64,000 bases of DNA, taken from positions 4,351,001 to 4,415,000 of the forward strand of contig NZ_CP077097.1 in NCBI RefSeq assembly GCF_014269225.2, given 5' to 3'. Of this stretch, positions 18,633-32,897 are shown piece by piece. Each line of letters starts with the position of its first letter. Position 1 is the stretch's first letter. A model generated the notes under the pieces. That model was not told the DNA's origin. It did not search any database and worked only from the letters and a program-made list of their open reading frames with translations. This DNA comes from Pseudomonas anuradhapurensis (GTDB lineage: Bacteria > Pseudomonadota > Gammaproteobacteria > Pseudomonadales > Pseudomonadaceae). A program made the position numbers and the translations under genes.

Positions 18633-19850
18633 TCAGGTACGGTATTCGGCGTTGATCTTCACGTATTCGTGGGACAGGTCGGTAGTCCAGATGGTTTCGC
18701 TGCACTGGCCACGGCCAAGCTCGATACGGATGGTGATCTCTTCCTGGGCCATCACTGCCGAACCCTGTGCTTCGGTGTAGCTCGGGCTGCGCCCGCCTTT
18801 GCTGGCGATGCAGACGTTGTCCAGGTACACGTCGATCAGGTTCACATCCAGCTCCGGCACGCCGGCACGGCCGACAGCGGCAAGGATGCGCCCCCAGTTC
18901 GGGTCGGAGGCGAACAGCGCGGTCTTGATCAGCGGCGAGTGGGCCACGGCGTAACCGACATCCAGGCATTCCTGGTGGTTGCCGCCGCCGTTGACCTGCA
19001 CGGTCACGAACTTGGTGGCACCTTCGCCGTCACGGACGATGGCCTGGGCCACTTCCATGCACACTTCGAACACGGCCTTCTTCAGCGCTTCGAACAGTGC
19101 GCCGCTGGCTTCGGTGACTTCCGGCAGGTTGGCCTTGCCGGTGGCAATCAGCATGCAGCAGTCGTTGGTCGAGGTGTCGCCATCGATGGTGATGCGGTTG
19201 AACGACTTGTTGGCGCCGTCGAGAATCAGGTCCTTGAGCACCGCCGGGGCAACCTTGGCGTCAGTGGCAATGTAGCCGAGCATGGTGGCCATGTTCGGGC
19301 GGATCATGCCGGCACCCTTGCTGATGCCGGTCACTGTTACTGTCACGCCATCGTGCTGGAACTGGCGGCTGGCGCCCTTGGGCAGGGTGTCGGTGGTCAT
19401 GATGCCGGTGGCGGCTTCGGCCCAGTGGTTTTCCGACAGGTTGTCGAGGGCGGCCTGCAGCGCGCCTTCGATCTTCTCGACCGGCAGCGGTTCGCCGATC
19501 ACGCCGGTGGAGAACGGCAGTACCGACTCGGCCGGTACACCGGCCAGCTCGGCCAGCTTGGCGCAGGTGCGCTCGGCAGCAGCCAGGCCTGGCGCGCCGG
19601 TACCGGCGTTGGCGTTGCCGGTGTTGGTCAGCAGGTAGCGCACGGTGCCCTGTACACGCTGCTTGGAGAGGATCACTGGCGCTGCGCAGAAGGCATTGAG
19701 GGTGAACACACCCGCCACGCTGGAACCTTCGGCACAGCGCATGACCACCACATCCTTGCGCCCAGGGCGCTTGATGCCGGCAGAAGCAATGCCGAGTTCA
19801 AAACCCGGTACCGGGTGCAGGGTGGGCAAAGGACCAAGACCAACAGCCAT
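18633..19850 (-). CDS. argJ: bifunctional ornithine acetyltransferase / N-acetylglutamate synthase
   Basis: 405 residues, the usual ArgJ length. It recycles the acetyl group from N-acetylornithine to glutamate in arginine synthesis. The self-cleavage site is visible in [20 protein letters not shown]: the protein splits between A and T, and the threonine becomes the N-terminal nucleophile of the beta chain. The TTDTLPKG and [10 protein letters not shown] motifs are also typical. The ATG at 19850 follows TAGGAG. Monocistronic, with REP pairs on both sides. Confidence 0.97.
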   Translation of the reverse strand: MAVGLGPLPTLHPVPGFELGIASAGIKRPGRKDVVVMRCAEGSSVAGVFTLNAFCAAPVILSKQRVQGTVRYLLTNTGNANAGTGAPGLAAAERTCAKLAELAGVPAESVLPFSTGVIGEPLPVEKIEGALQAALDNLSENHWAEAATGIMTTDTLPKGASRQFQHDGVTVTVTGISKGAGMIRPNMATMLGYIATDAKVAPAVLKDLILDGANKSFNRITIDGDTSTNDCCMLIATGKANLPEVTEASGALFEALKKAVFEVCMEVAQAIVRDGEGATKFVTVQVNGGGNHQECLDVGYAVAHSPLIKTALFASDPNWGRILAAVGRAGVPELDVNLIDVYLDNVCIASKGGRSPSYTEAQGSAVMAQEEITIRIELGRGQCSETIWTTDLSHEYVKINAEYRT

Positions 19851-19893
19851 TAGAGCGCTCCTAGAAAATACGGTGAACAGGTGATGGAAGAGC

Positions 19894-19996
19894 GGGGCCG
19901 CTTCGCGCCCCATCGCGACACAAGGCCGCTCCTACAGGGGTTACGCATTTCCTGTAGGAGCGGCCTTGTGTCGCGATGGGCCGCAAAGCGGCCCCC
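19894..19996. repeat. REP pair (family A) between argJ and secA
   Basis: Two inverted copies between the secA stop and the argJ promoter side; the only candidate structure for ending secA transcripts. Confidence 0.9.
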
Positions 19997-20027
19997 GGAT
20001 GTTTCAGGTTACAACAGCCTGGTCAGA

Positions 20028-22763
20028 TCACTCGATCTGCCCGTGGCAATGCTTGAACTTCTTGCCCGAACCACACCAGCACGGCTCGTTGCGGCCCAGC
20101 TTCTGGTCGTTGCGTACCGGCGCCGAGGCAACCGCCACTTCGGCACCCTCTTCGCTCAGTTGCTCGCTTTCCAGGCCTGGCGCAGCGGCGTGCTGGAACT
20201 GCATGCGGCTGGCCAGTTCCTCGGCCTCGCGGCGCAGGCGGGCTTCCTCTTCGGCCGGGTCTTCGCGGCGCACCTGAACGTGCGACAGCACGCGGATGGT
20301 GTCGCGCTTGATCGACTCGAGCAGCTCCTGGAACAGGCTGAAGGACTCGCGCTTGTACTCCTGCTTCGGGTTCTTCTGCGCATAACCACGCAGGTGGATA
20401 CCGTGACGCAGGTGGTCCATGGTCGACAGGTGGTCTTTCCACAGGTCGTCCAGCACGCGCAGCAGGATCTGCTTCTCGAAGGTACGCAGGGCTTCGATAC
20501 CGGCCTGGTCTTCCTTCTCGGTGTAGGCGCTGGTGATTTCGTTCAGCAGCTTCTCGCGCAGGGTTTCCTCGTAGAGGTGATCGTCCTCGTCGAGCCACTG
20601 CTGGATCGGCAGCTTGATGGCGAAATCGCTGGCCAGCGACGCTTCCAGGCCGGCCACGTCCCACTGCTCGGGCAGCGACTGCGGCGGAATGTGCTGGCTG
20701 ATGGTAGCGTCCAGCACTTCCTTGCGGAATTCGACGATGGTGTCGCCGATGTTCTCGGCGGCCAGCAGGCTGTTGCGCATGTGGTAGATCACCTTGCGCT
20801 GCTCGTTGGCCACGTCGTCGTATTCGAGCAATTGCTTGCGGATGTCGAAGTTGCGGCCTTCGACCTTGCGCTGGGCCTTCTCGATGGCGTTGGTGACCAT
20901 GCGGTGTTCGATCGCTTCGCCCGACTGCATGCCCAGCGCCTTCATGAAGTTCTTCACCCGGTCAGAGGCGAAGATACGCATCAGGCTGTCTTCCAGCGAC
21001 AGGTAGAAGCGGCTGGAACCCGGGTCACCCTGACGGCCGGAACGGCCACGCAGCTGGTTGTCGATACGGCGCGACTCGTGGCGCTCGGAGGCAATCACAT
21101 GCAGGCCACCCGACTCGATCACCTGCTGGTGGCGCTTCTGCCAGTCGGCCTTGATCTGGGCGATCTGCTCGGCGGTGGGGTTTTCCAGGGCGGCCACTTC
21201 GGCCTCCCAGTTACCGCCCAGCAGGATGTCGGTACCACGGCCGGCCATGTTGGTGGCGATGGTCAGCGCACCTGGCGCACCCGCCTGGGCGATGATCTCG
21301 GCTTCCTTCTCGTGGTACTTGGCGTTGAGCACCTTGTGCTCGATACCTTCCTTTTTCAGGAGGTTGGACATGTGCTCCGACGTTTCGATGGTCGCCGTAC
21401 CGACCAGCACCGGGCGGCCCTGCTTCATGCTTTCCTTGATGTCGGCGATGATTGCGGCGTATTTCTCGTCGGCAGTCAGGTACACCAGGTCGTTGAAGTC
21501 CTTGCGCGCCAATGGCTTGTTCGGCGGAATGACCATCACGTTGAGGCCGTAGATCGACTGGAACTCGAACGCTTCGGTGTCGGCGGTACCGGTCATGCCG
21601 GACAGCTTGGTGTACAGGCGGAAGTAGTTCTGGAAGGTGGTCGAAGCCAGGGTCTGGCTCTCGGCCTGGATGTTCAGGTTCTCTTTGGCTTCGATGGCCT
21701 GGTGCAGGCCTTCGGACAGACGACGGCCCGGCATGGTACGGCCGGTGTGCTCGTCGATCAGCAGGACCTGGCCGTCCTGGACGATGTATTCGATGTTGCG
21801 GTGGAACAGCTTGTGCGCGCGCAGGCCGGCATAGACGTGGGTCAGCAGGCTCAGGTTGTGCGCCGAGTACAGGCTCTCGCCCTCGGCCAGCAGGCCGGCC
21901 TGGGTGAGCATCTCTTCGATGAACTGGTGACCGGCTTCGTTCAGCTCGACCTGGCGGCTCTTCTCGTCGATGGTGAAGTGGCCTTCCTGGGTGACCTGGC
22001 CTTCCACTTCCTCGATATGCTGCTTCAGGCGCGGAATCAGGCGGTTGATCTCGATGTACAGCTTGGAGCTGTCCTCGGCCTGGCCGGAGATGATCAGCGG
22101 GGTACGCGCTTCGTCGATGAGGATGGAGTCCACTTCGTCGATCACGGCGAAGTTCAGTTCACGCTGGAACTTCTCTTCCTGGCTGAACGCCATGTTGTCG
22201 CGCAGGTAGTCGAAGCCGAATTCGTTGTTGGTGCCGTAGGTGATGTCGGCCGCGTAGGCCGCGCGCTTTTCTTCCGGTGGCTGGAAGGCCGAAACGATGC
22301 CCACGGACAGGCCGAGGAACTCGTACAGCGGACGCATCCAGTTGGCGTCACGGCGGGCCAGGTAGTCGTTGACGGTAACCACGTGCACGCCCTTGCCGGA
22401 CAGCGCGTTGAGGTACACGGCCAGGGTACCGACCAAGGTCTTGCCTTCACCGGTGCGCATTTCTGCGATCATGCCTTCGTGCAAGGTCATGCCGCCGATC
22501 AGCTGCACGTCGAAGTGGCGCATGCCCATGACGCGCTTGCCGGCCTCGCGGGCCACGGCGAAGGCTTCCGGCAGCAACTGGTCCAGTGTCTCGCCTTTGG
22601 CCAGGCGCTCCTTGAACTCTGCGGTCTTGCCCCGCAGCTGCTCGTCGGAGAGGGCCACCATCTTCTCTTCGAGAGCATTGACGATGTTCACCGTCTTGAG
22701 CATGCGTTTGACTTCACGCTCGTTCTTGCTTCCAAAAAGTTTCTTTAACAAAGGCGCAAACAT
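20028..22763 (-). CDS. secA: preprotein translocase ATPase SecA
   Basis: 911-residue motor protein that drives unfolded preproteins through SecYEG. Walker A is seen as [13 protein letters not shown] (near 102-114) and the DEAD-like box as [18 protein letters not shown] (near 207-224). The preprotein cross-linking, helical scaffold and second NBD ([13 protein letters not shown]) follow in order. The C-terminus carries the zinc finger [14 protein letters not shown] that contacts SecB. The ATG at 22763 gives the standard [17 protein letters not shown] start. No secM-like gene stands upstream; the neighbour is the divergent dciA. Confidence 0.98.
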   Translation of the reverse strand: MFAPLLKKLFGSKNEREVKRMLKTVNIVNALEEKMVALSDEQLRGKTAEFKERLAKGETLDQLLPEAFAVAREAGKRVMGMRHFDVQLIGGMTLHEGMIAEMRTGEGKTLVGTLAVYLNALSGKGVHVVTVNDYLARRDANWMRPLYEFLGLSVGIVSAFQPPEEKRAAYAADITYGTNNEFGFDYLRDNMAFSQEEKFQRELNFAVIDEVDSILIDEARTPLIISGQAEDSSKLYIEINRLIPRLKQHIEEVEGQVTQEGHFTIDEKSRQVELNEAGHQFIEEMLTQAGLLAEGESLYSAHNLSLLTHVYAGLRAHKLFHRNIEYIVQDGQVLLIDEHTGRTMPGRRLSEGLHQAIEAKENLNIQAESQTLASTTFQNYFRLYTKLSGMTGTADTEAFEFQSIYGLNVMVIPPNKPLARKDFNDLVYLTADEKYAAIIADIKESMKQGRPVLVGTATIETSEHMSNLLKKEGIEHKVLNAKYHEKEAEIIAQAGAPGALTIATNMAGRGTDILLGGNWEAEVAALENPTAEQIAQIKADWQKRHQQVIESGGLHVIASERHESRRIDNQLRGRSGRQGDPGSSRFYLSLEDSLMRIFASDRVKNFMKALGMQSGEAIEHRMVTNAIEKAQRKVEGRNFDIRKQLLEYDDVANEQRKVIYHMRNSLLAAENIGDTIVEFRKEVLDATISQHIPPQSLPEQWDVAGLEASLASDFAIKLPIQQWLDEDDHLYEETLREKLLNEITSAYTEKEDQAGIEALRTFEKQILLRVLDDLWKDHLSTMDHLRHGIHLRGYAQKNPKQEYKRESFSLFQELLESIKRDTIRVLSHVQVRREDPAEEEARLRREAEELASRMQFQHAAAPGLESEQLSEEGAEVAVASAPVRNDQKLGRNEPCWCGSGKKFKHCHGQIE

Positions 22764-22998
22764 ATCGGCAGGATCTTCCACACGTAGGGATGGAGGGCGG
22801 CCCCATGAGTCGCCCGTGCAGCCCTGAGGCCGCATGCGAACGAGCATTCTACCCGGAAACGATGGTGAGGAAAGTGGTGGATTGCCACGATGCTTGTACA
22901 GCGTTTTGGCGGGGGCTGGTTTTAGATAGGGGCATTTTCCCTGAGTTCAAGGCTGGGCAACATGAAAGGTATCGAGAATGAGTCGTATCTTATACCTG
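22764..22998 (-). other. secA upstream region
   Basis: No gene was found in the 376 bases between secA and dciA. A possible minus-strand -10 TAGAAT lies at 22851-22846, about 80 bases before the secA ATG, but no good -35 could be placed. The rest of the interval is a REP pair. Confidence 0.3.
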
Positions 22999-23101
22999 TG
23001 CCGGGCCTCTTCGCGGCTAAAGCCGCTCCCACAGGGTAACCTACACATCAAGGGCAGTGCCGTACCTGTGGGAGCGGGTTCACCCGCGAAGAAGCCGGCA
23101 C
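22999..23101. repeat. REP pair (family B)
   Basis: Inverted copies of the second REP type, with cores CGGCTAAAGCCGCTCCCACAG and its partner TGTGGGAGCGGGTTCACCCG, flanked by GCCGG at both ends. This type resembles the 35 bp REP known from P. putida KT2440. Confidence 0.85.
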
Positions 23102-23139
23102 TGGCGACAGAAATGTTAAACTGCTGACCTTGTAACCTC

Positions 23140-23607
23140 ATGCGTACCCCCATGGCCTACAAACCCTCCCCCGCCCAACCGCCCTCGGCCCTGCTGCGCC
23201 AGGTCCGTCCGTTGCGCCTGCTGCTGAACCAGGCCGAACGCCTGGAACACCTGCAACGCCTGCTGGAAAGCCAGCTGCAACCGGCCGCCCGCGAGCACTG
23301 CCATGTAGCCTCATGGCGTGATGGCACGTTGTTGCTGGTGGTCACCGACGGCCACTGGGCAACCCGCCTGCGCTATCAGCAAAAACGCCTGATGTCGGCA
23401 TTACAGGCCATGGAGGCATTCGCCAACCTCAGGCGCATCCTGTACAAGGTCCAGCCCCCGCTGGTGCCAGCCAAGCGTGGTGGCCATGGTGTGGAACTGT
23501 CCAATAACGCAGCCGAAAGCCTGCGCGATACCGCCGAGGGCATCACTGACCCCAAGCTGCGCGCAGCGCTGGAAAGGCTGGCAGCTCACGCCCAGGACAA
23601 GCGCTGA
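23140..23607 (+). CDS. dciA: DciA-like helicase-loader protein (DUF721)
   Basis: 155 residues. The DUF721 domain covers about residues 20-110: LLRQVRPLRLLLNQAERLEH, then the beta-strand block CHVASWRDGTLLLVVTDGHWATRLRYQ typical of the KH-like DciA fold. DciA is the ancestral factor that loads DnaB helicase at replication forks in bacteria without DnaC. Two in-frame ATGs (23140 and 23152) are possible and neither has a clear ribosome-binding site, so the exact start is open. Its position between secA and lpxC, on the opposite strand, is usual in pseudomonads. Confidence 0.82.
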   Translation: MRTPMAYKPSPAQPPSALLRQVRPLRLLLNQAERLEHLQRLLESQLQPAAREHCHVASWRDGTLLLVVTDGHWATRLRYQQKRLMSALQAMEAFANLRRILYKVQPPLVPAKRGGHGVELSNNAAESLRDTAEGITDPKLRAALERLAAHAQDKR

Positions 23608-23631
23608 CACCTTCGGGACTGCTGCGCAGTC

Positions 23632-23717
23632 CATTCGCGGGCACGCCCGCTCCCACAAGTCCTGCGCCGCTCCAGAGGCGGTGAGCACCCTGTGGGAGCG
23701 GGCGTGCCCGCGAATGG
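23632..23717. repeat. REP pair (family B)
   Basis: Inverted copies with outer words CCATTCGCGGGCACGCCCGC and GCGGGCGTGCCCGCGAATGG, between the convergent ends of dciA and lpxC. Confidence 0.9.
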
Positions 23718-23747
23718 CCGGACCTGCCGGGCAAAATGCGTCAGCCA

Positions 23748-23774
23748 TAAAAAAGGCCACCCGAAGGTGGCCTT
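23748..23774 (-). terminator. intrinsic terminator after lpxC (end of dcw cluster)
   Basis: Stem AAGGCCACC / GGTGGCCTT with loop CGAA and a T run on the minus strand, 24 bp after the lpxC stop. Confidence 0.9.
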
Positions 23775-23797
23775 AATGAACTAGAGAGTGTTCGAAC

Positions 23798-24745
<948 letters not shown>

Positions 24746-24761
24746 TCAACAAAGGCTGGGG

Positions 24762-24770
24762 ATGATAACA
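24762..24770 (-). promoter_or_regulatory. possible lpxC promoter, extended -10
   Basis: On the minus strand TGTTATCAT, an extended -10 (TGn plus TATCAT), 53 bases before the lpxC ATG. A weak -35 (TTCATC) would lie 15 bases further upstream. Confidence 0.4.
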
Positions 24771-24821
24771 GACCCAACCTTTGATGAATACCAATCACCT
24801 TTATACCCCTGATAAATTCCA

Positions 24822-26018
24822 TTAATCAGCCTGGCGACGCAGGAATGCCGGGATATCGAGGTAGTCCAGGTCATCCTGCGGGTTGAGTTTAGCCGCTGCA
24901 GCAGCGCCTGCATGGGCCTGGTTGCGCATCACGGTCGGGCGCTCCAGGTCACGGTAGTTGACTGCAGGCTGCTCCTGGCGAACCGGCGCCGGGTTGGACG
25001 CTTCATACGCCTGCTGGGCAGTCTGCAGGGTATTGTCGACCACTTTCACAGGTTTCTCGATGCGCGCGCCCAGGCCAGTGGCCACCACGGTCACGTGCAG
25101 TTCGTCACGCATGTCCGGATCGATCACGGTGCCGACCTTGACCATGGCGTGGTCGGAGGCGAAGGCCTCGATGATGCTACCCACGTCGGAGTACTCACCC
25201 AGCGACAGGTCCGGGCCGGCGGTGATGTTCACCAGGATGCCGCGGGCGCCCTGCAGGTTGACGTCTTCCAGCAGCGGGTTGCGGATGGCCGCCTCGGTCG
25301 CTTCACGCGCACGGTTCGGGCCGCTGGCGCAGCCGGTACCCATCATGGCCATGCCCATTTCACCCATCACGGTGCGCACGTCGGCGAAGTCGACGTTGAT
25401 CATGCCCGGGCGCTTGATGATGTCGGAAATACCGCGCACCGCACCGGCGAGGACGTCGTCAGCCTTGGCGAAGGCGGACAGCAGGCTGGCATCCTTGCCC
25501 AGGATGGTCAGCAGCTTCTCGTTCGGGATGGTGATCAGCGAGTCGACGCTTTCGGCCAGCATGCGGATGCCTTCATCGGCGATCTGCATGCGCTTGCGGC
25601 CCTCGAACGGGAACGGACGGGTCACCACGGCAACGGTGAGAATGCCCATTTCCTTGGCCACTTCGGCGATGATCGGCGCAGCACCGGTACCGGTACCGCC
25701 GCCCATGCCAGTGGTGATGAACACCATGTTGGTGCCCTGCAGCACTTCAGCGATGCGCTCACGGTCTTCCAGCGCGGCCTGACGGCCGACTTCCGGGTTG
25801 GCACCGGCACCCAGGCCCTTGGTCACGCCAGTGCCCAATTGCAGGATGGTGCGCGCGCCGATGTTTTTCAGCGCCTGGGCATCGGTGTTGGCGCAGATGA
25901 ATTCCACGCCTTCGATGCTGCTCTTGACCATGTGGTTGACGGCGTTGCCGCCACCACCGCCAACGCCGATCACCTTGATGACCGGACTTTGCGGGACGTT
26001 GTCTACGAGCTCGAACAT
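24822..26018 (-). CDS. ftsZ: cell division GTPase FtsZ
   Basis: 398-residue tubulin homologue that polymerises into the Z ring. The GTP-binding signature GGGTGTGAAP (about 107-116) and NVDFADVR (about 207-214, T7-loop region) are intact. After a variable linker the C-terminal conserved peptide DYLDIPAFLRRQ, which binds FtsA, ZipA and other partners, closes the protein. Lies 55 bp after ftsA in the dcw cluster. Confidence 0.99.
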   Translation of the reverse strand: MFELVDNVPQSPVIKVIGVGGGGGNAVNHMVKSSIEGVEFICANTDAQALKNIGARTILQLGTGVTKGLGAGANPEVGRQAALEDRERIAEVLQGTNMVFITTGMGGGTGTGAAPIIAEVAKEMGILTVAVVTRPFPFEGRKRMQIADEGIRMLAESVDSLITIPNEKLLTILGKDASLLSAFAKADDVLAGAVRGISDIIKRPGMINVDFADVRTVMGEMGMAMMGTGCASGPNRAREATEAAIRNPLLEDVNLQGARGILVNITAGPDLSLGEYSDVGSIIEAFASDHAMVKVGTVIDPDMRDELHVTVVATGLGARIEKPVKVVDNTLQTAQQAYEASNPAPVRQEQPAVNYRDLERPTVMRNQAHAGAAAAAKLNPQDDLDYLDIPAFLRRQAD

Positions 26019-26073
26019 TTTCCCTCTCCTTACAGTTCTCTAGTTGTCGCGCCTACCACTACTGCTTTGAAAC

Positions 26074-27330
26074 TTAGAAGTTGCCCTGGACCCAGCGCTT
26101 GAAGCGTTCAAGCACCGGGGCCTTCGGTTCATCGCCATAGCTGTTGTTGCTGCTGTTACCGGTCAGGGGCAGGTCTTCGGTCTGCTTCTGCAGGCCGTAG
26201 GTGAGCAAGCCCACGCCGGTGGAATAGATCGGGTTGCGCACCACGTCGCTCAGCCCCCGAACGCTGTGCGGTACACCCAGGCGTACCGGCATGTGGAAGA
26301 TTTCCTCGGCCAGTTCCACGGCGCCTTCCATCTTCGCGGTGCCACCGGTAAGGACGATGCCGGCCGGCACCAGGTCCTCGTAGCCGCTGCGGCGCAGCTC
26401 GGCCTGGATCAGGGTGAAGAGCTCGTCGTAACGCGGCTCCACCACTTCGGCCAGGGCCTGGCGCGACAGTTCGCGCGGTGGGCGGTCGCCCACGCTCGGC
26501 ACCTTGATGGTCTCGCCGGCACCGGCCAGCTTGGCCAGCGCGCAGGCGTAGCGGATCTTGATTTCTTCGGCGTACTGGGTCGGCGTACGCAGGGCCATGG
26601 CGATGTCGTTGGTCACCTGGTCGCCGGCGATCGGGATCACCGCGGTGTGACGGATCGCGCCCTCGGTGAAGATGGCGATATCGGTGGTGCCGCCGCCGAT
26701 GTCCACCAGGCACACGCCCAGTTCTTTCTCATCGTCGGTCAGTACCGAGTAGGCCGAGGCCAGTTGCTCGAGGATGATGTCGTCGATCTCCAGGCCGCAG
26801 CGGCGTACGCACTTCTCGATGTTCTGTGCCGCATTGACCGCGCAGGTAACCACGTGGACCTTGGCTTCCAGGCGTACGCCAGACATGCCCAGCGGCTCGC
26901 GCACGCCTTCCTGGTTGTCGATCACGTAGTCCTGCGGCAGGGTATGCAGCACCCGCTGGTCGGCCGGGATGGCCACGGCCTGGGCGGCATCGAGCACGCG
27001 CTCCAGGTCGGCCAGGCTGACTTCGCGGTCGCGGATGGCGACGATGCCGTGGGAGTTCAGGCTGCGGATGTGGTTGCCGGCCACGCCGACGAACGCCGAG
27101 TGGATGCGGCAGCCGGCCATCAGCTGCGCTTCTTCGACAGCGCGCTGGATCGACTGCACGGTGGACTCGATGTTCACCACCACGCCTTTCTTCAGGCCGC
27201 GGGACGGATGGGTACCGATCCCGACGATTTCCAGGGTGCCGTCCTCGCCCACTTCACCCACCAGCGCCACCACCTTGGAGGTGCCGATGTCCAGCCCGAC
27301 GATCATTTTGCCGCTATGCGCGTTTGCCAT
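26074..27330 (-). CDS. ftsA: cell division protein FtsA
   Basis: 418-residue actin-like ATPase that tethers FtsZ to the membrane. Phosphate-binding loops are seen in VGLDIGTSKVVALVGE (about 10-25) and VDIGGGTTDIAIF (about 207-219), and the adenosine motif in IVLTGGTAKMEG. The C-terminus VLERFKRWVQGNF forms the amphipathic membrane-binding helix. The ATG at 27330 gives the usual length; the open frame upstream is not conserved. Lies 14 bp after ftsQ. Confidence 0.98.
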   Translation of the reverse strand: MANAHSGKMIVGLDIGTSKVVALVGEVGEDGTLEIVGIGTHPSRGLKKGVVVNIESTVQSIQRAVEEAQLMAGCRIHSAFVGVAGNHIRSLNSHGIVAIRDREVSLADLERVLDAAQAVAIPADQRVLHTLPQDYVIDNQEGVREPLGMSGVRLEAKVHVVTCAVNAAQNIEKCVRRCGLEIDDIILEQLASAYSVLTDDEKELGVCLVDIGGGTTDIAIFTEGAIRHTAVIPIAGDQVTNDIAMALRTPTQYAEEIKIRYACALAKLAGAGETIKVPSVGDRPPRELSRQALAEVVEPRYDELFTLIQAELRRSGYEDLVPAGIVLTGGTAKMEGAVELAEEIFHMPVRLGVPHSVRGLSDVVRNPIYSTGVGLLTYGLQKQTEDLPLTGNSSNNSYGDEPKAPVLERFKRWVQGNF

Positions 27331-27344
27331 GGTCCTGCCTCTCT

Positions 27345-28214
27345 CTAATTCTTCGCAACGGCGGGTTGGGCCGTCGTCGGTGCAATCGGTTCCCGCCATC
27401 CAACGGCAAGTCCGTTGGCGTATCGCAGATCGATGCGGGCGATGTTGGTGATCTGCTCTTTAAGCGTCTTGTCGTAAATGGCAATGAAACGGCGCATCTT
27501 CTCCACCAGATGGTCGCGCCCCAGCAGCAGCTCGATACCCGGCCCGGCGCTGCTCGCACCGGTAGTCAGGAACCAGCTGCCTCGCTCGCGCAGCTCCAGG
27601 CGAGCGATGGAAAAGCCCAAGGGGCGCAGCATCTGGCTCAATACCTGATACTGCTGCATGACTTGTTGCTGCGCACGCTGCGGCCCGGCCAGCTGCGGCA
27701 GGTGCTCGTAGTTGGCCAGTTCGCGCGGGGTGAAGGCCTGGCCCTGGTTGTTGAGCAGGGCCTCGTCACCCCAGCGAGCTACCGGCAACTGTTCTTCCAG
27801 GTGGATCACCACCTCGTCGGGCCACACCCGGCGCACTTCGGCATGGGCGATCCACGGCATCTGCTCGAGCTCGGCACGCATCGCCGGCAGGTCGACACTG
27901 AAGAAGCTCGCCGCGACGTACGGCGCAATGCGTTGCTGCACCGACTGCTGGCTGATGTAGCTGAGGTCGCCCTGCACGTCGATCTTGGTGATCGGCCGGT
28001 CAGCGTACGGCATCAGCCGAATGGCGCCTTCATAGGCACCAAAACCGGCCGCCACCAGCACCACCGGCCACAGCAGGCGCTTGAGGCCGCCCAGGCTGGG
28101 CCGCGGCAGGCGCGCCGATACGGGCTCGTCGGCCACCAGCCGGCTGGCACCACGCGGCACCGGCTTGCTACGGCCGGTAACGGGTTGCTGCTGACGTATC
28201 ATCGCGCCTTGCAT
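27345..28214 (-). CDS. ftsQ: cell division protein FtsQ
   Basis: 289-residue bitopic membrane protein of the divisome. A basic cytoplasmic tail of ~45 residues leads to one membrane helix ([17 protein letters not shown], about 47-63), then the periplasmic POTRA domain ([20 protein letters not shown], about 75-94) and the beta domain that binds FtsB/FtsL. It lies 5 bp after ddl. Confidence 0.96.
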   Translation of the reverse strand: MQGAMIRQQQPVTGRSKPVPRGASRLVADEPVSARLPRPSLGGLKRLLWPVVLVAAGFGAYEGAIRLMPYADRPITKIDVQGDLSYISQQSVQQRIAPYVAASFFSVDLPAMRAELEQMPWIAHAEVRRVWPDEVVIHLEEQLPVARWGDEALLNNQGQAFTPRELANYEHLPQLAGPQRAQQQVMQQYQVLSQMLRPLGFSIARLELRERGSWFLTTGASSAGPGIELLLGRDHLVEKMRRFIAIYDKTLKEQITNIARIDLRYANGLAVGWREPIAPTTAQPAVAKN

Positions 28215-28219
28215 GGTTG

Positions 28220-30613
<2,394 letters not shown>

Positions 30614-30621
<8 letters not shown>

Positions 30622-31693
30622 GGGCCACCTCCAGGCAGATATCGACCACGGTGCTGGTTGCAGCAGGTTTGGCCAGGCGCCGCGCGGTGCCTGCCATGAC
30701 GTTGAGTTTCTCGGGTTGCATCAGCACCTCGTTCAGGCGTTCAGCGAGCTGCGCTGCGCCAGTTGTCGCTTGTGGCATGAGGAAGGCAGCACCTTCCCGG
30801 GCCAGATATTGGGCGTTGTGGGTCTGGTGGTCGTCGATGGCGTGGGGCAACGGCACCAGCATCGAAGGCAGGCCCGCTGCCGCCAGCTCGCTGACGGTCA
30901 GGGCACCGGCCCGGCACACCACCATGTCGGCCCAGCCATAGGCTTGGGCCATGTCCTTGATGAAGGGCTCTACCTGAGCCTCGACACCGGCCTCGCGGTA
31001 ACGCTCGGCGGTAATCGGCGCATGTTGCTTGCCGGCCTGGTGGAACACCTCTGGCCGCAGCGCGGCGGGCACTTCGGACAGGGCCTTAGGCAACAATTTG
31101 TTCAATGGTTCCGCACCCAGGCTGCCACCGAGCACCAACAGGCGGGCACGGCGTTCGGCCAGGGGCGCGCGTTGCGCGTCCATGAACAGCTCCGGGCGCA
31201 CCGGGTTGCCGGTGGTGCGGCGTTTGTCGCTGGCCTCGAAGGTGTTCGGGAAAGCTTCGCAGACCCGCGCCGAGAGTGGCACCAGCAACCGATTGGCGGT
31301 ACCGGCACGGGCGTTCTGCTCGTGGATCACCAGCGGCACGCCGCACAGCCGCGCGGCCACGCCACCAGGGCCGGTCACGTAGCCACCAAAGCCCAACACG
31401 CACACCGGCTTGAGCTGGCGGATGATGCGCCGGGCCTGGAGCACGGCCTTGACCAGGGTGAACGGTGCCTTGAGCAATGACAGCTTGCCCTTGCCGCGCA
31501 GGCCGCTGACCTGGATCAGGTGCAACGGCAGGCCCGCCTGGGGCACCAGCTCGTTCTCGATGCCACGCGGGGTACCCAGCCAGTGCACGCTGTAACCGCG
31601 GGCCTGGAACTCACGGGCGCAGGCCAGCGCCGGGAACACGTGGCCACCGGTGCCGCCGGCCATGATCAGTACGTTCTTGCCGTCAGCGGCCAT
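30614..31693 (-). CDS. murG: lipid II synthase MurG (UDP-GlcNAc transferase)
   Basis: 359-residue membrane-associated glycosyltransferase (GT28) that adds GlcNAc to lipid I. The first glycine loop [14 protein letters not shown] (about 11-24), the second [12 protein letters not shown] (about 97-108) and the donor-site [10 protein letters not shown] plus [18 protein letters not shown] are clear. The ATG at 31693 lies inside the end of ftsW (11 bp overlap), which supports this start over the longer frame. Confidence 0.98.
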
Positions 31694-32897
31694 GACTGGT
31701 CTCCTCGGCAAAATCGCTTTCGCTGAATTCGTGTTCCTCGCTGCCCAGGTGCGTGCGGCTTTCCCACTCGATGCGCAGCAACAGGCCGACGCAGGCACAG
31801 CAGATCACCAGCGAGCTACCGCCATAACTAAGGAATGGCAGAGTCAGGCCCTTGGTCGGCAGCAGGCCGACGTTCACGCCGATGTTGATCAGGAACTGGC
31901 CGATCCACAGGAACGCCAGCCCGAATGCGACATAGGCGGCAAAGAACTGCTTGGCTTTCTCGGCCCACAGGCCGATATACAAGGCCCGCACGGTGACGAA
32001 CACGAACAGCGCGATGGTCAGCAGCGAGCCGACCACGCCGAGCTCCTCGGCCAGCACCGAAAACACGAAGTCGGTGTGCGCTTCCGGCAGGTAGAACTGC
32101 TTCTGCACGCTGTTGCCCAGGCCAACGCCCAGCCATTCGCCACGGCCAAAGGCAATCAGCGCCTGGGTCAGCTGGTAGCCCGAGCCGAACTGATCGGACC
32201 ACGGGTCGGTAAAGGTGATCAGGCGCGCCATGCGGTAAGGCTGGGCCTGTACCAGGACGAACACTGCCACCACCGCCAGCACCACCATCAGGCTGAAGCG
32301 GAACAGCCCGACACCGCCAAGGAACAACATGGCCGCCGCCGCGCCCATCATCACCACGGTGGCGCCGAAGTCCGGCTCCATCAGCAACAGGGCAGCCATG
32401 GGCAGCAGCACGATGAACGGCTTGAAGAAGCCCATCCAGGTTTCGCGCACCTCGGTCTGCCGGCGTACCAGGTAACCGGCCAGGTAGATGACCACGAACA
32501 CCTTGGCAATTTCCGAGGGCTGCACGTTGAAGAAGCTGAAGCCGATCCAGCGCATGGAACCGTTCACTTCACGGCCGATACCCGGTACCAGCACCAGCAC
32601 CAGCAAGCCGAAGGCGCCCAGCAGCATCATGAAGCCCATGCGCTGCCAGGTGGCGATCGGCACCATCATGGTCGCGCCACAGGCCACCAGGCCGAGGAAC
32701 ACGTACACCAGGTGGCGGAACATGTGATAAAGCGGGTTGCCCGACTGCACCGCCGCCACTTCCGAGGAGGCCGAGGTGATCATCACCAGGCCCAGGCCCA
32801 GCAGTGCCAGGCAGCCGGCCAGCATCGGGAAGTCCAGGTCGATGCCCCGGCCGCTGATCAATGGCGACGGGTACGGCTTGAGAATGCCGAAGATCAT
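31683..32897 (-). CDS. ftsW: septal peptidoglycan polymerase FtsW (SEDS family)
   Basis: 404 residues with ten membrane helices. It is the glycosyltransferase that works with FtsI at the septum. The SEDS signatures are present: the conserved RWIGFSFFNVQPSEIAKV block (about 121-138), the catalytic-aspartate loop around LPEAHTDFVFSVLAEELG (about 273-290) and GLTLPFLSYGGSSL (about 356-369). It overlaps murD by 4 bp (ATGA). Confidence 0.97.
   Translation of the reverse strand: MIFGILKPYPSPLISGRGIDLDFPMLAGCLALLGLGLVMITSASSEVAAVQSGNPLYHMFRHLVYVFLGLVACGATMMVPIATWQRMGFMMLLGAFGLLVLVLVPGIGREVNGSMRWIGFSFFNVQPSEIAKVFVVIYLAGYLVRRQTEVRETWMGFFKPFIVLLPMAALLLMEPDFGATVVMMGAAAAMLFLGGVGLFRFSLMVVLAVVAVFVLVQAQPYRMARLITFTDPWSDQFGSGYQLTQALIAFGRGEWLGVGLGNSVQKQFYLPEAHTDFVFSVLAEELGVVGSLLTIALFVFVTVRALYIGLWAEKAKQFFAAYVAFGLAFLWIGQFLINIGVNVGLLPTKGLTLPFLSYGGSSLVICCACVGLLLRIEWESRTHLGSEEHEFSESDFAEETSHGR

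Noticed and set aside
19881..22748. 955-codon open frame on the plus strand
   Set aside because: It is the antisense of secA, rich in H, Q, V and L from codon-position effects, and starts in a REP sequence.
22764..22998. possible secM-type leader gene before secA
   Set aside because: No open frame with a signal peptide or arrest motif on the minus strand; the space is promoter and REP sequence.
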